This document shows, one piece after another, positions 9,801 to 17,978 of a stretch of 30,596 nt of DNA. Location of the stretch: assembly GCA_946803715.1 (NCBI GenBank), contig CAMPET010000176.1, forward strand, positions 115,541 to 146,136, in the 5' to 3' direction. The notes under the pieces were generated by a model. That model did not search any database and was not told where the DNA came from. It worked only from the letters and a program-made list of their open reading frames with translations. The first letter of the stretch is position 1; each line of letters opens with the position of its first letter. This DNA comes from Beroe ovata. Taxonomy: Eukaryota; Ctenophora; Nuda; Beroida; Beroidae. A program made the translations under genes and the position numbers.

Positions 9801-11521
9801 TTAGCAGGGATAACTACATCTTTATATAGGGGGTTATTGGCTTTCAGCCATACTAGAGCGGTATGTATTTTTACTACAGAAACTAGACGCTGCCACACAG
9901 CCCTATCTTTCTTAGGTATACCGTGCAAAACAATGAATTCATCAGGATCAACAAGTTTAGTTGGCCTATCCCCAAACAATTCCTTAATAGTAGAGTCTAG
10001 AGGAGACATTATGTGAACTGCAAACCCCTTAAGCTTATCCATACGAATACTATACGGTAAATTAGCCCCTACTGCTGACACTTTGAATATACTTTGATAA
10101 CACATAGCTATATGAATGAATATTCTCTCAAAATCATTCAAATTTTTGATACAATCGGGAAGTAGCCCAGTATCCATACCATTAATTTTTGATATGGTCG
10201 GAATCTTATCCCTACTGAATTCGACTGAACATGCACGACAAATTTTCAGTCCAATTAGGGTTTTTACTGGCGCCTCACCCCTCACAATCACACGCTCATG
10301 ACAGTTGAGATACCTGAACAAGCTCTGCCATGCTGAGTTGTGAAGACTCCTCCTCCTGGATGTGATGGTCTCGATGTGGGCGTCGTCGACCAACTTATCA
10401 CAGGAGACACATGGCGTCCTGGGGAGATTTGAGTTACATTCCTTGTAGAAATCGAGCAAATGTTTCCCATATTTTTGTGCAAGAGTTTGACGGTTAACTA
10501 TAGAATTAGGACGCTGAACATCAAATATCTTCGTAGGTTTTTCTGGAGGAAGATAATTAAGTAGTTTATACAAATATGCAAAGTCCCCACATGCAACTGC
10601 TGCATCAAAGTCTGAAATTAATTCGTTAATATTCTTTAGATCGCTCAGAATATCGTATAGCTTCCTAAGATTGCTATAGTGAGGGTACAGTTTCCTGAGG
10701 AGAACCAGTTTAGATGTGCAGCCGTTCACACCACTAAAACATTCAGAGGGATGATTTCTCTTGTCGACAGTTAAAAGGTATGGTTGTGAAGATGCTACAG
10801 TACACTTATTGATCTCATCAAGGAAAGAACGAATGTTTTTACGACTCACCATTTTAGCTTCCTCAAATAACTCCAGTATACCTTCTACTTCACCTGGTTT
10901 AGCCGGAATACAGTTCTTCACACAAGGACTAATGACATCTCCCTCTTCAAGACCTGAATCTACATGAATATTTTTAGTCTTTTTAGTTTTAGTTTTAAAT
11001 TGATACTCTGTCATACCCCAACGATAGGAAAATTCAGGGAAATATGGCTCCCAACCCTTAGCGTGACAAGCATCCCCCAGTGCAGCATTAGTTTTATCCC
11101 CCTCAGCTGATAAGGCTACCTTTGCAGAAATTTCCCCACAATAAACATTCAACCGATGAAGGGTATTGTAAACGCACTGTACCCATCGATCCCGCCTTAG
11201 AAGAATATCATTAACTAAGGACCGAGCTAGGAAATTTGTCTTAAACCTGTCCCCGTACCCATCGAAACTTTTGCCCCCTGAGTAATTTTTCAGTAGATTA
11301 TCGATATCCCCATACTTGAATAGTGCACTAGATATGATAGCAATAGCCCGAGTTTTGTACATTATCCTAGTTTTAGACTTGACGAATTTCTTATTCTTGA
11401 ACAGCGCGCGGTAACTTCTCTGGTCGTTGTCAGATGGTAGGGAGGGTAGGAAGAGTCGTTTCCTCGAAGTATTGATGAGTCTTTCCGCTTTCTTGTAGGC
11501 ACCCACAACGTACGCAGGAAC
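6812..11521 (-). CDS. Exon 9: DUF6570-like region and Ulp1/C48 cysteine protease
   Basis: The terminal exon is 4710 nt (ACTGTCCAG|GTTCCTGCG to stop at 6812). Residues about 1066-1268 carry two CxxC pairs followed by KIPTISKINGM, an L-x-x-F-E-R hydrophobic stretch and KGFAVHIMSPL. This order (C-x2-C, P-x-x-S-x-x-N-G, L-N-x-x-E, KG-x-x-V-x-x-x-P) resembles DUF6570 of Helitron-associated proteins. Several more CxxC pairs follow at 1.6-1.9 k residues. The C-terminus is a Ulp1-type protease: EGHWYLLILD (His2138), VTMFDSG (Asp2157), QQNKFDCGVF (Gln2216, Cys2221), all catalytic positions present. Such domains cleave SUMO or related conjugates. In transposons they are of unknown role. An n at 9148 interrupts the sequence. 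Confidence 0.85.
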   Translation of the reverse strand, partial: VPAYVVGAYKKAERLINTSRKRLFLPSLPSDNDQRSYRALFKNKKFVKSKTRIMYKTRAIAIISSALFKYGDIDNLLKNYSGGKSFDGYGDRFKTNFLARSLVNDILLRRDRWVQCVYNTLHRLNVYCGEISAKVALSAEGDKTNAALGDACHAKGWEPYFPEFSYRWGMTEYQFKTKTKKTKNIHVDSGLEEGDVISPCVKNCIPAKPGEVEGILELFEEAKMVSRKNIRSFLDEINKCTVASSQPYLLTVDKRNHPSECFSGVNGCTSKLVLLRKLYPHYSNLRKLYDILSDLKNINELISDFDAAVACGDFAYLYKLLNYLPPEKPTKIFDVQRPNSIVNRQTLAQKYGKHLLDFYKECNSNLPRTPCVSCDKLVDDAHIETITSRRRSLHNSAWQSLFRYLNCHERVIVRGEAPVKTLIGLKICRACSVEFSRDKIPTISKINGMDTGLLPDCIKNLNDFERIFIHIAMCYQSIFKVSAVGANLPYSIRMDKLKGFAVHIMSPLDSTIKELFGDRPTKLVDPDEFIVLHGIPKKDRAVWQRLVSVVKIHTALVWLKANNPLYKDVVIPANPIDLLPPDDIDDSQATTQPADPPSTDELVSMPSADIPHCSNAFQDDNDSSDVFMSDDSMACLSSSSSALSFTVSDDPPAASSDECYPPDSSSSENDQFDVPDMDITRSQAGTGRNRKLSGGGAVNDSCKGNRGVIVEQWSKTDDQINLVELSDHDIRVTSGLKFPSDKLKFALLHMVLDYSRRLTAARTLCNQCLEKMRDTRTRVTWKLGSKHALINXSDDSMACLSSSSSALSFTVSDDPPAVSSDECCPSDSGSSENDQSDVPEMDITRSQAGTGRNRKLSGGGAVNDSCQGNRCRSVEQWPKTDEINFVELSDHDIGVISGLKLPSDKLKFALLHMVLDYSRRLAAARSLCNQCGEKMRDIRTRVTWKLGSRHALINFKSIDLTNTARVALKLKRSYQNHRLNESCCCWCSVPQKKTWKGKATMAVNCDHPLVSAQLQNMENIDNLRCRGYLCKNCHKKAVLKGLRYFRNSIAPHDGSETCVECNKTMRLNNQAIVFLSELLSTECSSLRIPSNQKEVVNISYQNRDGSKRGNLGSIPVDDIDTPSTESLQPLVLNMKYICDLLKLLNYARKNLSCGECRDLVDDFIAVYKNFLKGKLRTSEGNSGLRVNLQYIEVEIFRSLLLKTLEQFQRALYHKECFHCHIQLRFSGKVMKLGYNLENIVFCSMKNDLCPQDKHKSPAKPHQSSQQSFIQIPICVSKSVKEITRLALLCSDSTTILQHISQQSMINTYHTSIIPYCDRQSDALVRRIAIELQPDPFGIANHTRQKWLSSDLMNIYGMYLRNLSSSIASAPSVHFISPYARFLFKHHPNTYITDYINTTHTEVHYSQPLPHENTQAVSNSINVAGDPLASEVIMNFCNDNAEGHWYLLILDQREGQKSVTMFDSGRDVPEDILVDRCAFLIEFINNFRQHVRASHSSTFHWSRPSLEVREFQFINGESQRQQNKFDCGVFSLLNAECFIRSWSHYSWEQSSIPLYRLMAIRSVNAFSAMN

Positions 11522-14500
11522 CTGGACAGTAATGAGGATTAATTGTATGCTTAGCATGATTAATGAAACGATTGATTCAATAACAGTAAGAATTTGAGTG
11601 AGATCGAGACACTTTCTAATTCTATTATACCTATTGCGAATAAATTGTGGCCTCTTATATACTTACATTATGCGATCTTATAGCCTCCATGGCGTCTTTG
11701 TTCGAGACTCGGGGAGCTGCAGCAGATCCGGGCTGGTTGTTCTCCTCCTGCTCAGTCTCCCCACCAGTCTCTACAGCACAGTCTCCCCGCACCTTCCCAC
11801 TCACTGCAGCATGCTTCCCCGCTTTCTTCACAGCCTTCTTGTACCACACCAAGTTCTTCCTATACTTCTGCTGCCTAGCTTTGGCGTTCTTGGACAGATT
11901 ATACTGCTCACGGGTCTTCCTTCCCTTCTCACTGTCTTCATATCTTCTGATAGCACGTCTACTTGCTTCCTGCCACGCTTTCGTCTTCATGTAGTTCTCC
12001 ATCCCCTTCTTCTGCGCTATCGACCAGCCCTCTGTCTTCATATACTCCCGCATTGCCCGCTTCTGAGCCTCCATATAACTATCTGTCTTCTTGTATCTGT
12101 CAAAAACTCTTTTCTGTGTTTCCATGTACTTCTCTGACTTCAAATAATTGATGACTGCACTAGCATGAACAGATCTCCACTTCTCGGATTTCATGTATCT
12201 GATCATAGCACGCCGATGCGACTCAGCCTTCTTATCAGACCTTTCATACTTCCTCTTCGCCTCCTTCGTTTTTGCTGCACCGCTTCCACTTTCTCGATAC
12301 TTCTTGTTGCTCCTAGTGACACTGTCTTTCCCAGCTGGCGTCTTCCTCCACTTAGCCATGTATTCTGCTCGCGACTTGGGGGTAGTCGGAACATCAGCTG
12401 CAGTATCCTCTGCGTGTGTGTCATCACTTCCGGACTCCATATCTTCATGATCGTCAGTCACCGTCGACACCCTTCTGGTCTTGGTCTTCCTCGCAACATT
12501 TCGAGCCTTTCCTCGTCCTCTACGTCGTCTCTTTTTGGGAGTCTCTGGCACAGGCCCTTCTTCTTCACCAGACTCCTCGTCACCTCCACCAATCAGTACG
12601 AGGCGTGACCTGTAATAGGTATCATTATCACACAATTATGATTGTTTTTCTTCACTTTATATTATCAAATTTTCATAGACGAGCTGCACCCTATTAAATT
12701 TTTCCTTGAATATCGGTAGCACAGAGATCAGAAAAGGTGGACTGCCAAGGTAGACTTGGTACGTCTTTACTTATGAGTTATGAATGATTTACATCAATTG
12801 CAGGTGCCGTTTTGTATACCTAACGAATCTTTGAGTTGTATCACTCACCAATTATGTGATGTTGAAATGAAGGAAGCCTGCTCAGGGTCGTAGATGTGGC
12901 ACCCTGAGCCTCTGATTTCTGAATCAATTAAATAATCATTTTTAGTAGAATTCTACTTGTTGACCGATTAGATAAGCTGCTCTCTGCATATCGTTGATAA
13001 TTACTATCGATTCAAGAGATCTCATATAACTCCGAGATTCAGAGTTTGTTTTTGAAATTCTTACTTGTAGTGCGTTGGCAATGGTTCTTGGTCTTAGGCA
13101 CGGTTTTCCATCCATCAGAAGTGTAGCCAGAGCTGGTGGACCTTTCTGCATCAATCTTCATCCCACGTTTTAAGTTGTGCCCTATGGAGAAGTGCATGGT
13201 ATTGGATTTTATAGCTATTAAAGTTGCTTAATCGAAAGAATTGACAATAATAGGTACATATATAGTAATTGATATTGCCCAAAAATTGAAATGCTATCTG
13301 TGTAATGTGTATGACATATCTATGTTCCTTTGTGTTTTTTTCTACATTCAATTTCAATTAAGGTCTTGAACACTAACCTTGACTTGCGATGCTCTCCTTC
13401 AGTAATGCGGTGGCTGCAGTCACCTCAACTCGTGTCCCCCTGACCACGAACTTCCTGATCGTCCCATGAGAAGCTGGAGCTAGAGTCACTGTAGTCCCGG
13501 TCTCTGTCATGATCCTCTTGATGTTTCGTCCTCTCTGTATTATCATCATTATATGGACGTAATACTAATTAAAACACAGTAATTTCCTTGCTTATCGGCG
13601 ATAGTCCTGTCTTCCGCTTCGCAGCTTGCATCAAATGGGACTATACTCTATAGCATCACAAAGCAACAATTCTCACCTTTCCAATTACAACTCCACACAC
13701 TGACTCTGGGACAGTCAAACATTCCTCAACAGAAAAACGCTCCCTTTTCATGACACAGTTGACCGGCGCTGATTTGATCATCTTGATAGTCTCCCCTGAG
13801 TGATTATAATATAAATATATTTGATGCAGTATGTAAAGAACATTATCGTCAGTGATTCGCACTAAAATTCAAGTGTTGTCAAGAGTTAATTCAAGCGTTG
13901 TCATAATATTCATATGTTAGTGTTACACTAATATCTATATTATACGGATACCTGGACAAGGCACCCCGGCTGACAAAGCTGCAGTCAAATACACCGGCTC
14001 CCTGTCCGGCTCCTCCACCTCCCTCTCCCAGTTCACCAGCTCCGGGTTCACCACCTCCATCTTCGTCGTCTCCACCTCGTAGAACAGCGGATTCGGCATC
14101 ACGTAGTAGTAACCTGGATCTTCTCTCCCTGAAACATGCCTCATGATTTCGTCCCTGAAAATATAGCTGGATTTAGGTGCGGGATGTAATCCGTCCTTCT
14201 TGAAGAGGCTGATGTTCACCTCCCCGTCAGGACCAGCAAATTTGTCATACAACCTGATTACCCGGCCCGGATACTCCCTGTGCAGCATACGGTTGAGGGT
14301 CACTGCGTGATGGTTGGGGTGCTGGGTTGTGGGCACATTGTCCCGGGTCCAGGATTTGCGAGGCAAGACCTCACACACATCCACGGTAGCGTCAGGGTTG
14401 AGCTCCTGGAGCTCAGCCATGATACCGTGGATGTCCGTGACGGTCTCGTCCTCATCCGTATACCCCAGGTCATTGGCCCCCACCAAGATGACCACGTGGT

Positions 14501-14954
14501 CCCAGTCACCACGGAATTGCTCACGATGTCCCCTAACCTGTATGTGCAATATGGTCATCATGCTTCATCAAACACGCTATAACATATTAAAGGCAAATGT
14601 ATACCAGGTCATGGAATGAGAAGCAATTCACACTACAGACAAAAAGCAAATTCATCACGCACCTTCTGCAGTAACCGGTGGGACGTGATTCCCGGATAGG
14701 TCAATGTAGATCCGGTCTCAAAACGAATGTGTCTCGAGATCGAGTCTCCGACAATTAACACCTGGCGTAAGTGAAACTTTATGGAATTAGATTGAAATAA
14801 GTAGTGTTGAAAGTTTGAATTTAAGGAATTAATGTCATCACTACCAGGTACTACTGATACTATTACTAAAAAATGTCATAGCGCATGCTGTTACAGTACA
14901 AAAGGATCATTTCGAAATATTTACCTCGTGGCTTGGAGCAACCAAGGAGTTCAT
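6812..14954 (-). CDS. Nine-exon gene: SGNH esterase-KH-repeats-DUF6570-like-Ulp1 protease
   Basis: Whole-gene model. Coding exons are 14954-14925, 14761-14663, 14537-13952, 13795-13677, 13534-13378, 13145-13065, 12918-12849, 12609-11667 and 11521-6812. Every intron starts GT and ends AG, phases match at every join, and the sum is 6795 nt, giving 2264 aa plus stop. Domain order is SGNH/GDSL hydrolase (about 11-165), KH domain (about 257-328), basic NLS-like cluster (405-427), 17-aa repeats (about 485-605), CxxC plus DUF6570-like region (1066-1268), acidic/Ser linker, further CxxC pairs, and Ulp1 (C48) protease (about 2129-2264). Residues about 1322-1650 contain a duplication straddling the gap at 9148, probably an assembly artefact. 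Helitron-associated proteins are known to carry DUF6570, Y-S-E-K repeats and proteases. The joining with an N-terminal esterase and KH is inferred from splicing. No transposase or helicase is visible. Confidence 0.8.
8661..9639 (-). repeat. In-frame duplication straddling gap at 9148
   Basis: 8661-9147 and 9150-9639 are two versions of the same roughly 490-bp coding segment, with one codon of length difference, on either side of a single n. Both remain open in the same frame. Placement exactly at the gap suggests two alleles laid end to end. Removing one copy (492 nt, 164 codons) keeps the frame and gives a protein of about 2100 aa. The versions differ by a noticeable number of amino acids, so recent paralogous duplication is not excluded. 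Confidence 0.7.
11667..12609 (-). CDS. Exon 8: NLS-like region and 17-residue tandem repeats
   Basis: This 943-nt exon runs from TATTACAG|GTCACG to CATAAT|GTAAGT. After a Gly/Glu-rich stretch comes a strongly basic cluster (PKKRRRRGRGK, residues about 405-415) likely to be a nuclear localisation signal. Then seven near-consecutive 17-residue units begin with Tyr (Y-x-K-[ST]-[ED]-x-W/Y-x4-[QK]-[KR]-x-[AM]-x-x), followed by two 13-residue units. Lys/Glu/Arg-rich repeats with a Y-x-x-S-E-K-G core are familiar from proteins of Helitron and DUF6570 context in invertebrates. They should be helical and may bind nucleic acid. The long open frames on the opposite strand are shadows. Confidence 0.8.
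12849..13145 (-). CDS. Exons 6 and 7: linker (81 and 70 nt)
   Basis: Exon 6 is 13145-13065 (GATGCAG|AAAG to CTACAA|GTAAGA). Exon 7 is 12918-12849 (GATTCAG|AAATC to AATTG|GTGAGT). They encode a Ser/Thr/Lys-rich linker and then a short segment with GCHIYDPEQASFI. Exon 7 has an alternative acceptor 7 nt downstream (start 12911). That one leads to an early stop in exon 8, while 12918 keeps the frame open into exon 8, so 12918 was chosen. These are the least certain exons because they have no recognisable domain. Confidence 0.6.
13378..13534 (-). CDS. Exon 5: second half of KH domain
   Basis: This 157-nt exon (ATACAG|AGAGG to CAAG|GTTAGT) continues the KH domain. RGRNIKRIM completes IGKRG-x-N-I-x-x-I, followed by TETGTTVTL, the strand RKFVVRGT and a closing helix with A-x-x-L-L. 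Spliced to exon 4 it gives a full-length type I KH domain with an intact GxxG loop (Gly277-Lys-Arg-Gly280), so binding of single-stranded RNA or DNA is expected. The frame was not evident from single ORFs because the exon is flanked by stops. Confidence 0.8.
13677..13795 (-). CDS. Exon 4: first half of KH domain
   Basis: This 119-nt exon (ACTCAG|GGGAG to GGAAAG|GTGAGA) encodes residues 239-278 and ends exactly inside the KH GxxG loop, with VPESVCGVVIGK as its last residues. The preceding E-x2-L-T-V-P matches the first KH beta strand. The rest of the domain lies on exon 5. The reading frame is fixed by the phase-1 entry from exon 3. Confidence 0.8.
13952..14537 (-). CDS. Exon 3: SGNH hydrolase blocks III and V
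   Basis: The acceptor ...CACATACAG|GTTAGG and donor CCAG|GTATCC bound a 586-nt exon. It encodes VILVGAND (block III: Gly63, Asn65) and KKDGLHPAPKSS (block V: catalytic Asp158 and His161). With Ser17 in exon 2 this completes the Ser-Gly-Asn-His set of a potentially active esterase or acylhydrolase. Residues about 165-238 are a linker with acidic and Pro/Tyr content and no recognised fold. SGNH domains also occur in ORFs of some LINE (CR1/L2-like) and Ngaro-type retroelements, but no reverse transcriptase accompanies this one. Confidence 0.85.
14663..14761 (-). CDS. Exon 2: SGNH hydrolase blocks I and II
   Basis: This is a 99-nt, phase 0-0 exon bounded by ...CGCCAG|GTG and CAGAAG|GTGCGT. It encodes V-L-I-V-G-D-S (block I, nucleophile Ser17 of the model protein) and the block II glycine in a YPG context (Gly34). 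GDS near the N-terminus with a Gly 15-20 residues later is the SGNH/GDSL esterase pattern. Exon 3 supplies the remaining catalytic blocks, which confirms the join. Confidence 0.85.
14925..14954 (-). CDS. Exon 1 of the large gene (start codon)
   Basis: The ATG at 14954-14952 opens a 10-codon exon ending GAG|GTAAAT. Joined in phase 0 to exon 2, the frame runs straight into the VLIVGDS motif of the esterase, so the start falls about 14 residues before the catalytic block, as is usual for cytosolic SGNH hydrolases. There is no signal peptide. This start was too short to appear as an ORF and was found by working back from exon 2. Confidence 0.7.
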
Positions 14955-15126
14955 GATAGTTTATAACTGACTCGGGCTTTATCAAGATATAAACTGATAT
15001 CGATATGAGATTGGTGCTCTGAAAAAAGCAGCAAGTCTGCGACAGTGAGAAAAGTAGATAAAGCGATTGGGTCGTTAACACTACAATAGTTGTAAACGGA
15101 GAGGGAGTTAGGGAGTTAGATACTCC

Positions 15127-15133
15127 CTTTATA
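15127..15133 (-). promoter_or_regulatory. TATA box of the large gene
   Basis: On the minus strand GGTATAAAGGGAG lies about 175 bp before the ATG at 14954, leaving room for a 5' untranslated leader of roughly 145 nt. The match to the TATA consensus is full length. It sits just below the E-box cluster, as expected for a core promoter. Confidence 0.55.
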
Positions 15134-15173
15134 CCTACCTAAGCTGCGTTGCGTGATGAGTAACGGACTCCAA

Positions 15174-15416
15174 CACGTGACTCATCCACCCTCATCTCAA
15201 GTTTCTGCTCCCCTCCATTAGCATGACCACGTGATTCATGTTCAAGCTTCCACAACACGGGGTGACACAATACTCAGGTCACGTGATGTAAATCAAGATG
15301 CAATATGCATCAAATTATAAGCCTCATCATATAATGACACGCACCAATTAGTGATGTTCCTCCTAATTATTCAATTACCCGACCAATCAAGGTTTGACAC
15401 ATTACACTTGCACGTG
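15174..15416. promoter_or_regulatory. Cluster of four CACGTG E-boxes
   Basis: CACGTG occurs at 15174-15179, 15228-15233, 15280-15285 and 15411-15416, each followed by A on the + strand. The first continues into TGACTCA, an AP-1/bZIP-type site, and the second into TGATTCA. The cluster is 40-285 bp upstream of the TATA box. CACGTG is the core of bHLH-ZIP factors (MYC/MAX, USF, MITF/TFE). One copy per 4 kb is the chance expectation, so four in 243 bp is notable. Confidence 0.55.
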
Positions 15417-15734
15417 ATTATACCGCCCTAAGCTTCAGGGAGTATACTCAATACTGTCTTCTGTTAAAGTGTTATTTAGAAGAGTTGAGCCAGATAAACA
15501 TTTAGGTAAACACCTATCGGTCAGACAAAAAACAGTTCGGCAAAATTGTCCTCAGATGTTATGCTGAAATTTTCACTTAGATAGTTCCAATTAAGACGAC
15601 ATATGATGCCCTAAATCAATCAAATTCACTGGAAAGCGGTTTTCTTGGATACCGACTCGAGACTATGATAATTGAGCTGATCGTAAATGGAGTCAGAAAG
15701 ATTCGATTTGTCTCCTACAATCATTAGAATTTTT

Positions 15735-15845
15735 GGTCGGTCTTTTGTCTGGCGATGCTAGACCGCTGATGAGAATAAGTTTGCGCCGCGCGCGCGCAAA
15801 GCGAAATTCTCGACAGGGTCTATCATCGATCGACTAGTCGGTCTT
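15735..15845 (+). repeat. GC-rich MITE-like copy
   Basis: This contains GTCTGGCGATGCTAGACCGC, a CG-alternating run and AATTCTCGACAGGGTCTAT. The same blocks occur in the same order at 28105-28205 with a 12-bp insertion. It is a short non-coding dispersed element upstream of the large gene's promoter. Confidence 0.65.
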
Positions 15846-16262
15846 GTTCAATAATCTCTATGATACTTGTTCGCCAATTATTCAATTAACTAATTAGATC
15901 ATTGAATAAATATCAATCATAAGATATCAGTATACTGAACCGAGGTATCGTATCCTGTTGAAAAGCTTGGCTATCTGCTTTATATCAAGAAATATTAACG
16001 CTAATTGGGTTAATTAGGTAATCAGGTATAACTAGATATTCGGAAGAGTAAAACCGCATCATCAGATAGCTCAGAAACGAAGCACGGTATCTTATCCCGT
16101 TGAAAAAATTAATCTATATGTTTTAAATCACGAGATATTCACCTTAATTAGGTTAATAAGGTTATCGACTAATTAGTTTTGGGACCATCATTAATATCAT
16201 AAAATTGAACGTACAATTGGAAGCTAATGATAGAATGACTGTGGCATATTTCCTTCAAAATN

Positions 16263-17912
16263 CTCAGGTGCTGAGATAGAATAGAGTAAGTTAGAAAACG
16301 GGGTTAGATGACATGATATTCAGTATTCATTGTTATTCCACACGACTATCACTACCACACTGAACTGTGAACATTTTAAGTTACTGATAGTGTGCCTACT
16401 TGTAAGCATAGTCACAGAAGCAGAGCAATATGAAACTGTACTGGGAGAGCTGCGTCTCGGGAAACGGGGCGCAAGTCTGCTCTTCCCTCTCAGCTCGTGA
16501 CTCTATCCCCTTCCACTTCTCCTGCTTCCGTCTCATTACAGGACATAATGAGTTCTTGAAGCTCCTGATTCGCTAGGTCTGTTTATTCCATTATCAGGTC
16601 AATGGAATTCCAATCCTTTTGGAGGTAGATAATTGAGCGTGGGTTCTTTCCCAGAGTTCGTTAATAGATTTCGCACAATAATCTTATCACCACTTAATCC
16701 GGGGTTTCCTATTCGCAGGAGGTAAATTAATGACGGCAAATAATCATTGCCTATGCATCAAGTTATTTGTTCCTAGAATTTGGGAACCAAGAAAAGCTTT
16801 TATGGAAAATGCAAGGCACTGATTTTAGGAAATATTGGAAGTTTAGGAGTGATAGCAGGCCTGAATAATAGTGCTGAGCCAGGGGGCATAACATCCCCCC
16901 GACCATTGCAGAGCCGTCCCGGCGATAGGATCCCCCGTTGCATCAAGAAAATCATTATCAGTCCTTCACTATTCCTCGGAGTTAAGCTATAGGAGGTATA
17001 ATATTGTCTTCTTGCTGCGCAGAATTCATTTATACCATGTGAGATATGCTTCTGTATAACAGAAAGGATATCAGAATCCATGAGCCTTTCTTCGAGGAAT
17101 TGTCACATCTAAAATATTATCTCAATATTTCCTTATCTTTGATATCCTATTTTGGAAAATTTTTTGGTCTTAGAATAATTTAATGAGCTCATTTTTCTTG
17201 AAAAAATGTTTTTTAGACATATCTTATCTTATTTACCTAAAGGTTGTAACCAAATACTAATACATACTATTGTTATTTGGTTTGTCTAACAAAACTTTTG
17301 TCCTTCTCTTCTTGGACAATAGAATGTTTTAAGAGCATACATTTGGTTTTTTTACGAGATTTTTAGCACAAAATGTTGTATGCTCTTATAACATTTAAAA
17401 ATAGTACTTCCAAACATAGTACTTGAAAAAAAAAACATATGCCCCAAAAACAGTTCAATGCAACTCAAATATTTCAAAGCTGCATGTGTAGTACACATGC
17501 AAAATGACTTGTACTTATTATCACTTTGTAGTGTACTGTGATAATGAGTAGAAGTAATAAGTATATAATATCATGGTCATTGTAGTATATCATGACATTG
17601 CACACTCTATAACAATGACAGCAGTTCTTTTTTTAGCGTTATTATTTTTTTTATATTTATATTTTTTTTGTCAATCACACAGATTTTTATGAATGGGGAT
17701 GTTTCCATATTTATATGTTATATGAGTTATGATAATATTAAAGAGTATATATTTTGGGAAATCACAAACAGCATAAACAAAAACAGCAGCAGATGAAAAT
17801 TCTGTAGCAGACAGCTTATCATCTTTTGTTTTTTTTCTTTTCTTTTGTATTTTTTATTTATTTTTTTTCAATCACACAGATTTTTTTGTTTTGGGATGTT
17901 TCCTTAATCATA
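16263..17912 (-). repeat. LTR-like dispersed family, copy A
   Basis: This begins at the gap at 16262. 16263-16676 matches 24181-24586 and 26040-26495. 16598-16775 and 17125-17360 match 28256-28660. 16848-17715 matches 29382-30253. A segment at about 16780-17120 is absent from the 28.3 kb copy but present in the 29.4 kb copy and in the old copy near 677-960, so it was either deleted there or is a nested insert. A hairpin lies at 17331-17385. Near 17640-17910 a T-rich block with AATCACACAGATTTTT is tandemly repeated. No protein domain is visible. Confidence 0.65.
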
Positions 17913-17978
17913 GTGTTAATAGCATAATAATATTGCAAATGTTTAGCAAAATATTCTCAGCACAAATAGCAAAACCAG

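Noticed and set aside
11598-12608. Several long + strand frames opposite exon 8
   Set aside because: They are shadows of the repetitive Lys/Arg/Glu-rich exon on the minus strand, giving Leu/Ser/Phe-rich translations. The minus frame has the splice signals and repeat structure.
12849-12911. Exon 7 starting at 12911 as the only form, making a short esterase-KH gene separate from the protease gene
   Set aside because: The 12918 acceptor gives a continuous frame to the protease with matched phases over all joins, which is unlikely by chance. The short form is kept only as a possible alternative transcript.
14280-14619. Two + strand frames of about 100 aa opposite exon 3
   Set aside because: They are antisense to the SGNH catalytic exon and have no domain of their own.
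6812-14954. A complete autonomous Helitron
   Set aside because: Only Helitron-associated modules are visible. No Rep HUH motif, Pif1-like helicase, or clear TC...CTRR ends with a terminal hairpin were found.
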